A stretch of DNA of 64,000 nt from Paratinospora sagittata. Taxonomy: Eukaryota > Streptophyta > Magnoliopsida > Ranunculales > Menispermaceae. The translations under genes and the position numbers were made by a program. Shown piece after piece: positions 1 through 11,214 of this stretch (position 1 is its first letter; every line of letters starts with the position of its first letter). A model generated the notes under the pieces. That model worked only from the letters and a program-made list of their open reading frames with translations. It was not told the origin of the DNA and ran no database searches. The stretch spans positions 16,864,908-16,928,907 of the forward strand of contig CM069593.1 in NCBI GenBank assembly GCA_035771175.1. The letters run 5' to 3'.

Positions 1-2900
1 CACGCACGACGTTCTCGCCTTTAAGTGCTTTGCTTTCGCCGATTCATCATATGGAACCACGTGGCGCCAATCAACGCCGTTGATGATGGGAATTTGACGC
101 GATAAACACGGCGCTCGAGTCCACCTTCGGCCGCGCTCGGTCTTGTATTTTAGGACTTGAAAATGGATAATATTGTGGAAAAATTTTATTATTATATATA
201 CATATTTTTAATAAATATTAAATGATATGGTTTTCCATAGATTTGAAATGCCCCTGGAGTCTCGAGAAACATTAAAATCGAACAAACAATTCTATTTATT
301 TATTATTGTGGTTAGAAATGTGAACGGGGTAACGAGAAAAGTCTAAAAGGACCGAGTAATTCAAAGACCGTTCAAAATGTGAATAGTCCTTTGACTACTT
401 CCTTGTGTTAAATGTGGGAAAAAGGTGGATTGGGGTTTGCAATTCTATAGCTGTCATCCGTTATATTTTTCTTTCAGGCACATTCTTCCGTGGTAATGCA
501 AAAATCATCTTTTGCTTCTCTTCCCTACCACCATGTAGAAATGTTCATCTGATGCTTGGACAGATGCCAGGAAGACTTTTGGAATATAAATTCTTATCTC
601 ACACAAGAAACGAATAGGAATATTTATCTGGTTCTGGTTTAGATATGATTGGTGTGGTACTCGGTACTCCTCACCTTCTAGACAGCAGCCAGGCAATAAC
701 GAGCTGGGATTTCTCATCTCCTTATTTTCAAAAGAAATGACATTTGATTTCTACATTGTTTACAAGATCTACACCAAGCTTAATAATAATAATAATAATA
801 AAAGAACAAAAGAAGTAATTCACAACAATCAATCAATCAATTTAAATCTTAGGTTTGAGCAGGTTAGAAACCAAATTCAAAAGTTGTAGTTATTAAATAA
901 GAGTCTAATAATGTATATTAAAATATTATTAACACTCTTTTTTACATGCAACTTATCCAGCACGTAAAAAGCTAAAAGATAAATAGAAAAAAGAAAAATG
1001 TAAATTTTACAAATGAATAACATCCTCCAAATACCAATAACGAAGACTTTAATCTAAAATATCTTACAAAATTAAGGTTCTGATACTATATTAAAAATTG
1101 CTCAACCAGCAAGCTATAACTGTTAGATATTAAGTTATCATCAACACAACCTTTAGGATAACTTAATTTTATGCCATGGTCACCCGTTATTGAGTAAGGT
1201 GTTAGTATGTCCACTTAATTTTTATTTTTGTTTTCAGGTGGATTAGTTGTAAAGTAGCCTCAAAGACATCACATGAATCACTGAAAAAACAAGAGAAATG
1301 ATTCAGTTTATATCCTATTTTTTACCTTCCATTTCGTGGAAGCTTTTATCTGTATTCAAGATATACACATTTTAAATAACTGTGACCCCAAATACAAAAC
1401 TATCACAAAAGTTTATAGATTTATTTATTTATCTGTCATTATCATGCTCTAAGAATGTCTTGATTAAGAACGCTTTCTTTTTGTGGGATTGAATTAAACT
1501 TGTTATACATGCACATGATATATATAAAAAGAAAGAAACACATTTAATTTCCTTTTTATAAAATACGTAAAGAACAAAACATAGGATGAAGCTAGCAGTA
1601 GGTTTCTCTTTACATTATTAATGCGGTGGAAACCCCACACCAGTGGAATACAACCAATGGAGCTGAAACAAGACGCAAAAACTTTCTTATCTCATGGGAA
1701 TTCGAAAAGTTGTAATCTCTTTGCCCTACAAAAGCTTTGCCTACGGTAAAGTTAAAAATCAAGATTCTTTTATCTCCTTCTGAAGTAACTTCTTTTAATT
1801 TATAGCTGTAAGTACCCAATTCATGCCTCCAAGTGTAACTCACCTTTGATCACAGCTCCACCAAATTAATATATATTTTAATTACATTTATGCCTCTAAA
1901 TTCGATCCATACAAATCATAATCATGGGCCCTATCTAAAAAACTAACAAAATTTCTAAAAATACTGCGTGGTTGGTTTGCTCTCGATCTAAGAGGGCATC
2001 CTTCGGGTTGGCTGGTAAAGTAGGAAACAGGACCTGAAGGGCTTGCACACAGGAGTCAACGAGTGCCGTTATTATCACATATTTATTACCTCTTGTTTAA
2101 TTCTGCTATCTTTATAATACAACATTGATTCAAGATTCAAATAGCCGCTATTTCTGAAAAATTTTCTCCATTTTTATTGGGCATTGCTCCATCTAAAATC
2201 TCGCCGAGTTCCCGGAAGATCATCATCATCTCCTTTTTAGGCTTGAAAAAACGGGGCCATGCACTGCCAGTTTTATCTAAAAAAATTCATCCCTTAACGC
2301 TAAGACCCAAAAAATAAAAAATAATAATAATAATAATCCAAATCCATTATTCAGTCGGCTATGGTCGTCGGTCGTTTTCCCAGTAAGCGCGGACACTTTT
2401 CGAGTCTTCCCATGTTGCATTTAATTAAAAAAAAAACAGATTTTCTTTCCAATTTATATTTCCTTTGCTCTAAAGGCAAGATTGTAAATACGAGCATTAA
2501 AAAAGGGCTAATAATAATAATAGAGATTTCGAGTCAGATCATTCAACAAGGTGGGCGCGCGTGAAACGCGGTGGAAGCATCCGGTGGTAGCGAAATGTTT
2601 CAACCAAAACCGACTACCTACAAAGACCACAGTCCACCAAAGCATATCCATGTCTCCCAAGCGAAGCTGAAGGGCACTTTCGTCAATAAGACAATTCCCC
2701 TTCCAGATGTCCATGTGGCATGTTTGCGTTAGGTAAATGGATAAGCTCTCTCTCTCTCTTTTTTTTTTTTTTTTAATTTATTAATCTAAAAATTTTAAAA
2801 CTCAATTTATTTTTATTTCTCTCCATCGCCGCGGCGTTCAAATTCTTCGTTCCACTTTAGTGCTTTGCACACGGGCCACTCGTATTCAAACTTCAAAACC
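1..2900. other. Upstream intergenic region before the HSPRO gene
   Basis: No gene is supported here. Bases 1-150 are clearly more GC-rich than what follows and contain an ACGTGG core near base 58, so they may belong to a neighbouring gene's promoter or leader outside the window. The rest is AT-rich with short AAT-type simple repeats (near 781-800 and 2321-2336) and a short CT/poly-T tract around 2745-2775 just before the HSPRO core promoter. The open frames of 60-80 codons show no recognisable protein similarity. Confidence 0.6.
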
Positions 2901-2901
2901 T

Positions 2902-2909
2902 TATAAATA
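2902..2909 (+). promoter_or_regulatory. TATA box of the HSPRO gene
   Basis: TATAAATA lies about 150 bases before the HSPRO start codon. It is followed by a CT- and CAA-rich leader typical of a plant 5' UTR. A start site 25-35 bases downstream would leave out the ATG at about 2918, so the first transcribed ATG would be the HSPRO start at 3057. This is inferred from spacing only. Confidence 0.55.
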
Positions 2910-3056
2910 CGTCTCTATGTCTTTCTCTTCTTTTACAATACAGACATTTCTCTCGAACAACAACAGCAACAACAACAAAAGCAATAACAACTGTTCCTCT
3001 TCCATAATTATTTCCTTTATTTCTTCTTCACTTTTTATCCGTTTAAATTTAGAAGA

Positions 3057-4523
3057 ATGGTCGATTTGGATTGGAAAGCAAAGAGCGTAACGGCCGATAT
3101 GTCCAGCAATAACTCCCCGAAACTCTCAAACAAGTCGTCGCACGTAACTGTCACGTCGTCGGCGTCTCCTCTTCGCGTCGACGACTTATCGCCGGCTTCC
3201 TCGTCGGCGTGCTCGGCTTACGAGCAATACTTTCGTCTACCAGAGCTGGCCAAACTGTGGAGTTCCAGAGAGTTTCCGAGCTGGAAGAACGAGCCGCTGA
3301 TCAAACCGGCGTTACAAGGTTTGGAAATAACGTTTCGGTTCGTATCGCTTGTTCTGTCCGATCCGAGACCGTACGCGAATCAGCGGGAGTGGAAACGGCG
3401 ATTGGAGTCGCTGTCGGCGAACCAGATTGAGCTCATAGCGCTTCTCTGCGAAGACGAGGATGAAGATCCGGAGACACGTGGAACGGCTCCGGTTGTTGAT
3501 TTGAGTACCTCGAATGGCGTGTTGGCGAGAGATGGGAGTTCGGCGGAGGTCTGGAAGCTGTCTGGAATGACGCATGTGGTGAGCAGAACGAGTGAAGCAA
3601 GTTTGCTGCCTCGTCTCGCTACGTGGCAGAAATCGGAGGATTTTGCGTCGAAGATCATGTTTTCGATCGAGTGCGCGATGCGGAGTTGTCGGTACACGTT
3701 AGGTTTGGGTGAACCGAACCTCGCAGGTAAACCTAATCTCGAGTACGATCTAGTTTGCAAGCCGTTTGATCTACATTCTATCAAGAAGAGTCCGGTTGAT
3801 CAGAAGAGCTTAAACAACTACGAGAACCAGACGCTTTTCACAACTCATCAGATATTGGAATCGTGGATCTTCGCGTCTCGAGAGCTGCTCGGACGGATCG
3901 TGGAGAGGATCGATAAACAGGATTTTGAGAAAGCTTCGAACGATTGTTGGTTACTTGAACGAATCTGGAAATTACTCTCGGAGATCGAAGATCTTCATCT
4001 GCTAATGGATCCTGATGATTTCCTCCGGTTGAAGAACCAGCTTGCGATCAAAGCGACGTCGGAATCTGAAGCGTTTTGCTTCAGATCGAAGAGATTGATC
4101 GAGTTAACGAGATCTTCGATGGATTTGAAGCACAAGGTCCCGGCGATCTTAGGAGTCGAGGTGGATCCGAAAGGAGGACCTAGGATACAAGAAGCGGCGA
4201 TGAAGCTGTATCACGGTCATCGGAAGGAAGATACCGAGAAAATCCATTTACTTCAGGCGCTGCAAGCGATTGAGTCGGCTCTGAAGAGATATTTCTTTTC
4301 GTATCGCCAGCTGATCGTGATTGTTATGGGAAGCTTGGAAGCTAATGGAAATCGTACTGTTCTACCTTCGGATTCTTCAAATTCGCTGTCTCGTATCTTC
4401 TCCGAACCGACTCATTTTCCGAGTTTGGATGCAGCGAAGACATTTTTGGGGGATTTCTGGCATTACGAGCTTGGAATCTCGAACTCGAATGGATCTGATT
4501 GCAGAAATCGGGTGAAGCAGTGA
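3057..4523 (+). CDS. HSPRO: HSPRO/Hs1pro-1-like nematode-resistance protein, single exon
   Basis: A 488-residue open frame without introns. I recognise it as the plant HSPRO family, named for sugar beet Hs1pro-1 and Arabidopsis HSPRO1/HSPRO2. The N-terminus MVDLDWKAK, the Ser-rich stretch after it, and the block around YEQYFRLPELAKLWSSREF (about residues 55-75) are family hallmarks. The rest is helical with no catalytic motif. Arabidopsis members are reported to bind SnRK1-type kinases and respond to pathogen and stress cues; that role is family knowledge, not visible here. The ATG has A at -3 and G at +4, a TATA box sits 150 bases upstream, and no leader ATG is expected. The coding region is markedly GC-richer than its surroundings. 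Length is at or slightly above the usual size for the family. Opposite-strand frames over 3312-3784 are shadows. Confidence 0.93.
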   Translation: MVDLDWKAKSVTADMSSNNSPKLSNKSSHVTVTSSASPLRVDDLSPASSSACSAYEQYFRLPELAKLWSSREFPSWKNEPLIKPALQGLEITFRFVSLVLSDPRPYANQREWKRRLESLSANQIELIALLCEDEDEDPETRGTAPVVDLSTSNGVLARDGSSAEVWKLSGMTHVVSRTSEASLLPRLATWQKSEDFASKIMFSIECAMRSCRYTLGLGEPNLAGKPNLEYDLVCKPFDLHSIKKSPVDQKSLNNYENQTLFTTHQILESWIFASRELLGRIVERIDKQDFEKASNDCWLLERIWKLLSEIEDLHLLMDPDDFLRLKNQLAIKATSESEAFCFRSKRLIELTRSSMDLKHKVPAILGVEVDPKGGPRIQEAAMKLYHGHRKEDTEKIHLLQALQAIESALKRYFFSYRQLIVIVMGSLEANGNRTVLPSDSSNSLSRIFSEPTHFPSLDAAKTFLGDFWHYELGISNSNGSDCRNRVKQ

Positions 4524-4760
4524 AAAATTGGAACAAAACATTGTTGTAAAATTTGATGATCCTCGGAACAAGGGGCTGGCTGCAGCAAATCTTAGATCAC
4601 GCGTTAAATTAATTATTAGAAACACTGGAAATTTCATTATTTTTTTGGTTGAGTTGTCTATGTACACGATAGTGTCGAATGTCAATATAGCCATTCATGT
4701 ATTACTTTTTTTTTTTTTTTAAACCCATTCATGTATTACTTCACCTTGTAAAATTGATAT
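4524..4760 (+). other. HSPRO 3' untranslated region (inferred)
   Basis: After the TGA the sequence quickly becomes AT-rich with poly-T tracts, including about 14 T at 4707-4720 between two copies of a short ATTCATGTATTACTT motif. This fits a plant 3' UTR and downstream region. The exact polyadenylation site cannot be fixed from sequence alone. Confidence 0.35.
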
Positions 4761-6946
4761 TTGTGAAATAGGATTGCTTCTGCTTTCATACCGTTAAGTT
4801 TCTCGACCCCATTTTCTTTATTGAATGACATCAATAATATGACGATCAAAACCTTTTTATTATTATTATTATTATTATTTTTTTCAATTTCTATATAAGC
4901 TTATATAAACCTTAAAGGCTTAAACGTTTGAGTCTAATTATTTAATAACACTTGCTTTTTTCAGGTGTCTCATCATATCATGTGAAGTCAAGTTGATTGA
5001 GAGATAATAAACAAGTTTCGATTTTAACTGTTGGATAAGCCTTTTTATTTTTCTGTTCTTTAATAAAATTTATGTCGTGTGAACAGGACTTATCAACCTG
5101 CTCCATAAAAAACTGATTTATTTTATCTTATTGTTAAGCAAATTCTTATTATTATAAAGTTGCCTAAATATCCATAGGGGAGAGTGAGTCAACTTCCTCT
5201 TCTTAATCAAACTTTAAACATACAAAAGATAGGAAAATATTTTATGTTAATATTATTTTTCGATACTGATATTAATTTTTTTTGAATATTTTGAAAATAT
5301 ATTGTATTGCGTATTATTTTCAATATAAAAAGAAAAAACTGAATGTTAGTATCAAAAAATAATATTACTTAAAATGCTATTTCCGATAAGAATAGACACT
5401 ATCCTATATATGATCTTAAATGATCTGAAGAATTAAGTAAAAATTCCCTAGTATGATTCATTTTCTTTAAAAGCATTGGCTCATAATCTATGTTTAAGCA
5501 TGTAATAATTCTCAAAAATCAAATAATTTGGTGTTTAAAAGGGAGACCGGTGCAACCACCCTTATACAACCAGTGCCACCACCACCATAATAAACATGTA
5601 TGAGAGAGGGGGCCACGTGGCAGATACTTGGCCAAAGCACCGCCACTAACAGGAAAGGTAGTAGAAAAGAAAAAAAAAAATCAAATGGATAGAACTTTCT
5701 CAAGACAAAATCTTAACAGTCAATCAGAAATAATAACTCCATAAAATCAAACAACTTATATATAAAGGCTAAGCTCAACGTGTCAGTTTTTGGTTTCTCA
5801 ACACTTAATTGAATTCAGCATTCAATTAATATTATTAGGTGGTGAACACCTAAATTGCACCCTTTTTTCAAACAAAATACCAATGGACGCTTTTGCAGTA
5901 CTGCTAATTGCTTAATTATGCTTCAATTAATCATTAGCTTTTACAACGCGTATCTATACACACTAGTTTAAATGCAGTTGAAAACAATATGTTTGGTATA
6001 ACTAAATTGATTAAAAGCTTGTTAATATATAAATATATTATTCGCCTTGATAATCATTTGTACTTTGATCGAACAGTTTTGATGAAGCATGTCACGTTTG
6101 TGAGTCATTAATAATATTTAAAGGCATTGAAAATCAGAGCACCATTTCACATTGCCGACTTTTGAAGTAGGTAATTAAATTAGCATTTATTACTGTATAA
6201 TTGATAAAAAACAAAAGTGGTAAACAATCATTTACAACTAGCATATATAACATTTGTGAATTATTGCTTATGTACTAATTCCAAACACTCTCAAATAACT
6301 TATTTATTTGTTATTTTTTGGGGGGAGGTTTAAAGAGTGTGACTGACCCCTACCAATCAACACAGTCCGTCATATTCATATCACCCAACCACCATCCTCA
6401 AGAATTAATATACTTTTTGCAATAGATACAACGTTATCCTGAAAATAAATGTTAAAAAAGAAAATAGGTGAGCTTAATAGCATTTATTTTCAATAAAAGA
6501 GCTTATGGCAGGGCCTCTATAGATTGTGTTTTAAAATAAAGTGTCACGTTATTAATGTCAAAAGACTTCTTCCTACGTGACATAAAATGTTACTTGATAA
6601 ATAATCAAGTTAAAAAATATTCTCTAATATTTTTATTTAAAATATACATTTTGATGAGTTAACTCATAAAAATATTAATTTGCTGAGTTAACAATAAAAT
6701 GATAGTGTAACAAATCCTCTAAAAGTAGAAAGTCACGTTGACAGTGTCTATTTTTTTTTTTTTTTGTCACCTCAGCTTGAGAATGAATGATGATAGTTAC
6801 ATTGAAAAAGTCTATTTTAACTCAATATATATTTATCTTGCTTGATATTTAATTTTTTTCAGAATCCATAAGAGTTTAGAAAACAACTTTCTCTTTAAGC
6901 ATTTTCATCAATCATTATTTCTTCTTAGCCACGGAGTGTAATGTAA

Positions 6947-7197
6947 TGGGCCTAATGGCAGCCATTCTTTTACTCTTAACATTATTGGGCCAATGATCTG
7001 ATGAACATTTAATGGGCTTAAAATTATGGGCCCATATCATAGTTGATGGAAATCCTTAAGATAAGCCCAACCTATAGCCCATTAATGGTGAGCAAAGCTC
7101 CCCACTTACCCTCGTTTCTCAATTCTTGACCAACGAATTGAGGCCCAAATTATAATATTGGATAAAGCGGCCCAATGTAATTCTATATATTTGGGCT
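6947..7197. promoter_or_regulatory. Cluster of nine site II (TGGGCC/T) motifs
   Basis: TGGGCC, TGGGCT or their complements occur at 6947, 6986, 7013, 7027 (palindromic TGGGCCCA), 7064, 7076, 7142, 7169 and 7192. A TATATATTT lies at about 7183, just before an ATG at 7216. Such clusters are typical of TCP-bound promoters of housekeeping genes in plants. The downstream open frame (70 codons, 7216-7428) is not recognisable, so the transcript it would drive is unknown. Confidence 0.45.
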
Positions 7198-7943
7198 GAA
7201 AACAAAGTTTTTCATATGAAAGGAGGAGAAAAAGTTTGGCACTACCGAAAGCTTGGGGGTTGCAGTTCTGATAACAACGGCCTAGATAAGATCATCTATA
7301 TTAAAGATGATGCCAATATACCAACTTTGATAATAAATGCTAGTAAGATTGGACTTTTGTTATATTCATTGTTTTGCTACGAGGCATTGGGTATATTTGT
7401 TCGAGCGAAATTGTTGGATAGGCTTTAGGCGGGTATTGTCACCACTCAAAAATCACTCAGGCCACGGGTCCTGGGCACATTTTGTTAGAGTAAACAGTGT
7501 TTTAATAGGAATAATCATTTCTTTTTATACCTATTTTATTTATTTTTCAAATTACGGTTTATTTCAGTCAGTTAAATTCAGTTTTATAACTGAATTTTTG
7601 AATTTTAAAAATTTGTCTGAAAAAGTTATAACTTTCCTGATATGGATATTAATTAAAAGATGAGACCTTTATAAATGACATCTATTGTTTTATATATATT
7701 CGAATAAAGTATCTGAAAAAAAAAAATCAAATTTCTCTCTTTAATAAAAACACACATACAGTGAAGTTGGAAGAATTTTAGTTTGCTAGAATTCATTGTC
7801 AAGTGGTGTGATCTTGGATTTTGACAGTCGAATCCTAGGAAGTAGACGCTTATTGAACTTCAAGACACAGAGAATGGGTGAAATTTCTGTCTTAGGACAT
7901 TGCTGTTTGCAAGCTTCTGTCAAACGGTTCTTTTCTTATTCTT

Positions 7944-8010
7944 AATCATATTATTATTATTATTATTATTATCTTATTCTTAATCATATTATTATTATTA
8001 TTATTATATA
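7944..8010. repeat. Duplicated (TTA)n microsatellite
   Basis: Two runs of about eight TTA units are each preceded by a shared TTCTTAATCATA block, so the block together with its microsatellite has been duplicated in tandem. Confidence 0.8.
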
Positions 8011-8747
8011 TAATTCGGATTGTTATTTAAAGTTTTCTAAATGTAGTTTATATCAAATCTCGTAGTCTGTTCTATTATAAATATCAATTTAAGTTGGTGA
8101 ATAGTTCTGTGCTTTTGATTTTAACGTTTCACTGACTTGTTTTTATGCCATGTCTAAGTTTATTTGATTGAATGGTCTTACTAAATTAATATACTTGTTT
8201 CTTACGCCATGTCAGTGTTTATTTGATGGAATGGTCTTAATAAATATACTTGTTAATTTAAGTGTCGTGACACATGTATGACACCATTTGACTACTCATT
8301 GCATCTGATTTTCAGAAATTAATTAGTTCTTTAAAAATTGATATAAATATATCCATCACATTTGACCTCTAACAATGCACAAAAATAAAAAATCCACCAA
8401 TACAAATATAAATTCATAAAGAATATGTGGACACGTGAGAATAAATGAGTTTTCATGTTCACATATCCTATCCTAGGGTCCATAGGCCCATGCACCATGT
8501 TACAAATAACATTTTATTTTGGTGGGAAGTAACATTTATTTTTTCTTGCCTACTAAGTGGTTATTTGCCACAAATGAATTGTTGAAATGTATTTAACACA
8601 TTAATTTCCTGACTTAATATTACATTCTGAAAAAAATATTTTAGCTTATTAATAGTGGGATATAAGAGAGTTTTGTGCAAGGCCACAGAACTATAGAGAC
8701 AAGAAGTCCAACAAAGATGAGATAAATTGAAGGAGAACAAAGGTGAG

Positions 8748-8750
<3 letters not shown>

Positions 8751-8799
<49 letters not shown>
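8751..8799. repeat. (CT)n microsatellite
   Basis: About 24 uninterrupted CT units. The two overlapping minus-strand frames encoding Arg-Glu repeats (8561-8945) arise only from this tract and are not genes. Confidence 0.95.
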
Positions 8800-8800
<1 letters not shown>

Positions 8801-9228
8801 GTCGACAAATAAGAATGATATCTGTGTAAAAACGAAATGTGGGATATAATATATATACTCGACTGAAATGACAAGGCTTGAGAGAGGTTATGACACGGCA
8901 CTGTGGTCTGTGGGCACACTTTGGGGAGAGAGAGGCCTCAATCACCTCAAGAGTACCCTACATGAGTGTGACAAAGTCCCCCTTAAAGTTAAAGGCAACA
9001 TTCACATGTTGAAACTGACTGCGACCTACACCTCCATAGATATTTTATTTTCCAAAATGACAAACCAAACCTCATTGCATTTCCTTGTTTAATTTATAGA
9101 ATACCAGTTAATATAAAACCCCAAATTAAATATCATTTAAAATTATAATCATATACCATGTATTAAGCATTTTAATGTATATGTATGTAATTCATGATCT
9201 ATTTGACATGACAACCTAGTTACACACA

Positions 9229-9230
<2 letters not shown>

Positions 9231-9262
<32 letters not shown>
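9231..9262. repeat. (AT)n microsatellite ending in (TG)n
   Basis: About 15 AT dinucleotides followed by TGTGTGTG. Confidence 0.9.
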
Positions 9263-9268
<6 letters not shown>

Positions 9269-11185
9269 ATTGAGCAAGTTCCTAAATAAATGGGCCGCAT
9301 ACGGGGTGATTTGTTTGAAAAATATAAATATGGTAAAACTTTTGGTAATTTCAAAGTGTATTCGGGAAATAGATTTTGGTGCGCGATTCCTTTAGATCAA
9401 CATAGAGTAAAGGTTTAGGGTTTACAATGTACTCCTAATAATAAAGTTTCTTCATGTATAAATTGAAAAGCGAAAGAGGCAAAAAAGAAATGATAGAGAG
9501 GGAGAAGGGGGTGGTGGTGGAAGTGGTTAGGGAAGAAAGGATTGTATTGGGCGAGTGAATGGAGAGATTAGCTTTAGATAGGAAGGAGAGGAAGAGATGA
9601 GGATATTGGCGTGGCCTTGGCGTCAACAAGTCCCTGTCTCTTCTCCATACAGTCCCACGTGAAGGTCCCCATGACCGTCTTCTTTGTTGGCTCTTCTCTA
9701 AGACCCAACAATCGAGTCTAAACAGATAATTTCATTTGCAAAGAAATTATATATACCCATACATATATGAAAGCGAGAACAGTAACTACTTTGCTTGTGC
9801 GTTTCAGAGATGATGAAATTGACGTTTCTCCTTCTCTCATCCTACTCTTTTTTTTCCATCCACGAATCGCATTGGATGATGCTCTTTCTAAAGAGTTTTA
9901 TTTTATTTTTATTTATATATATATTAGTCAACGGACACGTGCTTATTTGAAGGAATTAAATGTTTTAAATAATTTTGTTGTAATTTTTTTTTCATATATT
10001 CCTTTTTTTCCTCTCCTTTATAAATCCAGGTTGGGGACCAACAATGGAAGTAAATACTCTACTCCACAGAGTTGAAAAATGTTTTTTTTTTTTCTATTAC
10101 GTGCAAACAATGAAATGTAACGCGTTAAATTTAATGCAACATATGATAATATTATTTGATGAAGACAAACTCAATGACAAGACATGTAAATGATCAAAGC
10201 ATTTTTGGTATGTAATAATATTATTTAAAGAATGAGTTTTTTTTTAATTAAAAATGGTGAGAGGTTGGAGATGTTGATAAAATTACAACTTCATTATCCA
10301 CCGCAAAAATAATATGTAATTAAACAAATACAAAATGAAATAGAATAAAAAAAAAGATAACTATATCCATCACAATTAATATTAAAAAATAAAATATTTA
10401 AGTTAAATTAACCGAGAAGTTTAAATAACTATTATAATACTGAGATTTGAAACAAATAAAAGAAAGTTAAGTTACAAAATATAACTAATTAACTAAACAA
10501 ATGATTAAAAAAAAGAAAAATAACCCATACAAATATATATTAGTCTTTAATAAACTTAAAATAACCAATAAATTTTAATTTTATTTCTTGAATGAAGTAA
10601 TTCAAGATGTAAATAGGTTGTGAACATAATAAATTAGAGAAACTAATTTAAAGAAAAAATAAAAGAGTGGAAGAGGGAACCCATGCAAAAATAAATAAAT
10701 AAATGTGCATTGAAGAGGCCGGATGATGACTTACCAAGAATTCCTATGAACACGCTTCAAGTTTAATAAATATGGAAAAAAAGGTTACACGGCGAAGGGG
10801 GTTGAAGTATTTCTATTGTAACAGTATAGATATATGCTTTGAACATAACTAACAAATAGAAAGAATTGTAAACAATTAATTGTTACTTCTTGACAAATAG
10901 CGCGTGAAACATTGAAGTAAAGGCCAAACCCACAATAAGTTGCCAATAATATTTATTTAGTCTCTGGTAGACATGTTCTGGTGCTTGAAAAGAAGAGAGT
11001 GTGTCTATTGTAATTACTGATTATTTATAAAAAAAAAAAATTAACGGTGTTCTCAGACATTTATAAAGGTTTTTTTCAGTCCTCGAATTTTACTTTTATA
11101 ATTCTCTGAAAGGGCAATCTCTTGTTATGTTATCCACAAATTTTATTATTATAAATCTCCGATAGGGAAATCTCTTGTTTTTTAA

Positions 11186-11214
11186 CAATAATAATAATAG
11201 TAATAATAATAAAA
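11186..11214. repeat. Interrupted (AAT)n microsatellite
   Basis: AAT-type triplets with one AGT interruption in otherwise non-coding DNA. The Leu-rich minus-strand frame at 11096-11341 is produced by this repeat. Confidence 0.8.

Noticed and set aside
2860..3090. 76-codon frame overlapping the HSPRO start as an upstream ORF
   Set aside because: It has no ATG at its start, and its first ATG (about 2918) lies upstream of the expected transcription start set by the TATA box at 2902.
3312..3784. Open frames antisense to HSPRO
   Set aside because: Shadow frames of a GC-rich real gene. They lack similarity and splice signals.
8561..8945. Arg-Glu repeat proteins on the minus strand
   Set aside because: Direct translation of the (CT)n microsatellite.
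9590..9722. Possible 3' terminal exon reading toward SHVKVPMTVFFVG
   Set aside because: It is open only for about 45 codons, with in-frame stops upstream, no clear acceptor and no family match.
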